This document shows positions 62,304 to 64,000 of a DNA stretch of 64,000 nucleotides, in pieces; the stretch's first letter is position 1, and each line of letters begins with the position of its first letter. This DNA is from Alphaproteobacteria bacterium (lineage in GTDB: Bacteria; Pseudomonadota; Alphaproteobacteria; Micropepsales; Micropepsaceae). The notes under the pieces were generated by a model. That model was not told the DNA's origin. It did not search any database and saw nothing but the letters and a program-made list of their open reading frames with translations. The stretch lies in assembly GCA_947467345.1 (NCBI GenBank), contig CANIHD010000002.1:1-64000 (forward strand), given 5' to 3'. The position numbers and the translations under genes were made by a program.

Positions 62304-64000
62304 CTAGTAGGTCCGCGCCTTGGGCGGAATGTACTGCACGTCGTTCGACAGCGTGTAATTGTGCACCGGACGGTATTCCACCGTCGTGGCGCCGTTCTTG
62401 GGGTCCCACCAGGCGAGCGTGTGCTTCATCCAATTCTGGTCGTCGCGGTCGGGGTAATCTTCGCGTGCATGCGCGCCCCGTGATTCCGTGCGGATGGCGG
62501 CGCCGTCGATGGTGACAATGGCCTGGCCGAGCAGATTGTCGAACTCCAGCGTTTCCACCAGATCCGTATTCCAGATCATGCCGCGATCGGTTACGCCGAT
62601 ATCCGGCACGCCTTTGAACACTTCGCGAATGGCCTTCTGGCCGTTCGACAAGGATTCGCCAGTGCGGAACACGGCGGCGTCGTTCTGCATCACCATCTGC
62701 ATTTTCAAGCGCAGCGCGGCAGTCGGCGTGTGTCCCTTGGCGAAGCGGAATTTGTCGAGCCGCGCGAGAGATTCGTCGCCGGCGCTCTTTGGCATTTCGG
62801 CGTGTTTCTCGCCCGGCTCCATGTCATGGGCGCAGCGCGCGCCGGCGGCCTTGCCGAACACGACAAGATCGACCAGCGAATTCGAGCCCAGGCGGTTGGC
62901 GCCGTGCACGGAAACGCATGCCGCTTCGCCAATAGCAAACAGGCCCGGCACGATGGAATCTGGGTTGCCGTTTTTCAACGTCAGCACTTCGCCGAGATAG
63001 TTCGTGGGAATCCCGCCCATATTGTAGTGTACGGTCGGCAGCACCGGGATCGGCTGCTTGGTGACGTCGACACCGGCGAAGATTTTCGCGCTTTCGGAAA
63101 TGCCGGGCAGGCGTTCGTGCAAAATCTTCGGATCGAGATGCGAGAGATGCAGATAGAGATGGTCTTTGTTGGGGCCGACACCGCGGCCTTCGCGGATTTC
63201 AATCGTCATAGCGCGGCTGACCACGTCGCGTGACGCCAGATCTTTGGCGTTGGGCGCGTAGCGCTCCATGAAACGTTCGCCGCTGGCATTGGTCAGATAG
63301 CCGCCTTCGCCGCGCGAACCTTCGGTGATCAAAACGCCAGCGCCGTAAATGCCGGTCGGGTGGAATTGCACGAATTCCATGTCCTGCAGCGGCAATCCGG
63401 CGCGGAGCACCATGGCGTTGCCGTCGCCGGTGCAGGTATGCGCCGAGGTGCAGGAGAAATAGGCGCGGCCATAGCCGCCGGTGGCGAGCACCACACGATG
63501 CGCGCGGAAGCGGTGAATGGTGCCGTCGTCGAGCTTCCACGCCATTACGCCGCGGCAAACGCCGTCATCATCCATGATGAGATCGAGCGCGAAATATTCG
63601 ATGAAAAACGCTGCGTCGTGGCGCAGGCATTGGCCGTAGAGTGTGTGCAAAATGGCATGGCCGGTGCGGTCGGCGGCGGCGCAGGTGCGCATCGCCTGGC
63701 TCTTACCGTAATTAAGCGTCATACCACCAAACGCGCGCTGGAAGATTTTCCCGTCTTCGGTGCGCGAGAACGGCACGCCGAAATGTTCCAGCTCGTAAAC
63801 GGCTTCCGGCGCCTGGCGGCAGAGAAATTCAATCGCGTCCTGATCGCCCAGCCAGTCCGAGCCTTTGACGGTGTCGTACATATGCCAGCGCCAATCGTCC
63901 TCGCTCATATTGCCGAGCGCAGCCGAAATACCGCCTTGTGCCGCCACCGTGTGGCTGCGGGTCGGGAAGACTTTCGTTAGGCACGCGGTCTTCAGGCCGA
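62304..64000 (-). CDS. sdhA: Succinate dehydrogenase flavoprotein subunit, 5' end beyond the window
   Basis: Oxidises succinate in complex II and the TCA cycle. About 565 C-terminal residues are visible. The frame enters at 64000 with [30 protein letters not shown], whose His covalently carries [24 protein letters not shown], the FAD/substrate loop [30 protein letters not shown] with catalytic Arg, [16 protein letters not shown] and [21 protein letters not shown] follow, with the usual C-terminus (PPKARTY). No sdhB follows within the 220-base gap and the next gene is the glycine-zipper protein; that gap shows nothing else I can support. Confidence 0.97.
   Translation of the reverse strand, partial: GLKTACLTKVFPTRSHTVAAQGGISAALGNMSEDDWRWHMYDTVKGSDWLGDQDAIEFLCRQAPEAVYELEHFGVPFSRTEDGKIFQRAFGGMTLNYGKSQAMRTCAAADRTGHAILHTLYGQCLRHDAAFFIEYFALDLIMDDDGVCRGVMAWKLDDGTIHRFRAHRVVLATGGYGRAYFSCTSAHTCTGDGNAMVLRAGLPLQDMEFVQFHPTGIYGAGVLITEGSRGEGGYLTNASGERFMERYAPNAKDLASRDVVSRAMTIEIREGRGVGPNKDHLYLHLSHLDPKILHERLPGISESAKIFAGVDVTKQPIPVLPTVHYNMGGIPTNYLGEVLTLKNGNPDSIVPGLFAIGEAACVSVHGANRLGSNSLVDLVVFGKAAGARCAHDMEPGEKHAEMPKSAGDESLARLDKFRFAKGHTPTAALRLKMQMVMQNDAAVFRTGESLSNGQKAIREVFKGVPDIGVTDRGMIWNTDLVETLEFDNLLGQAIVTIDGAAIRTESRGAHAREDYPDRDDQNWMKHTLAWWDPKNGATTVEYRPVHNYTLSNDVQYIPPKARTY

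Overview
The window is about 60% GC and almost fully coding. The gene families and their order point to an alphaproteobacterium: yebC-ruvC-ruvA-ruvB-ybgC-tolQ-tolR-tolA-tolB, zapA next to a 6S RNA and 5-formyltetrahydrofolate cyclo-ligase, lgt with a mitochondrial-complex-I-type methyltransferase (NDUFAF7/MidA) and pgeF, cysE followed by a DUF3126 protein, a DUF4164 coiled-coil protein, and moaE-moaD-pgsA beside uvrC. I cannot name the genus from sequence alone.

Layout. 1-63 is the start of an IS3-family transposase orfA sitting just past tolB, where pal normally lies. 182-9800 (minus strand) holds the Tol-Ruv block, YebC, a YmdB-type phosphodiesterase, 5-FCL, 6S RNA, zapA and a DUF4164 protein. 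9943-17399 (plus) is a central-carbon run: tkt, gap, pgk, class I fba, then thiE, efp and suhB. 17519-23506 has an AGE-family gene broken by one amber codon, an MsbA-type ABC exporter, an orphan TonB protein and a histidine kinase. 23620-35514 has prs, pgeF-midA-lgt, ubiK, a YbjN protein, proC, a MarR/response regulator/kinase operon, ilvE, moaED and two tandem CDP-alcohol phosphatidyltransferases. 35736-44760 has a HAD phosphatase, uvrC, a persulfide dioxygenase-rhodanese fusion, folB with its SDR partner, glnD and trpS. 44839-59682 is more accessory: a PPC-like secreted protein, cutA, a frameshifted GST, a cold-shock protein, a tandem pair of related secreted proteins, uvrB, a frameshifted membrane protein, a TorF-like porin, cysE, unknown membrane proteins and phoH. 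59997-64000 has a gamma-carbonic-anhydrase-like protein, a GYF-domain protein, a glycine-zipper surface protein and the 5'-truncated sdhA.

The most striking unexplained structure is a set of two interspersed palindromic repeat families, called A and B here. All six places where they occur are gaps between convergent genes. Every convergent gap wider than about 80 bases has one; the convergent pairs with no room (overlaps or gaps under 10 bases) have none; no divergent or co-directional gap has one. Both families fold into nested hairpins, one B copy interrupts an A copy, and one A copy has become the C-terminus of a protein. I infer that they act as bidirectional terminators or 3'-end stabilisers and are, or were, mobile.

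Four non-essential genes (AGE family, GST, two membrane proteins) carry single-site disruptions. These are either recent pseudogenes or sequence errors. TAG is also used as a normal stop by many intact genes here, so recoding is unlikely.
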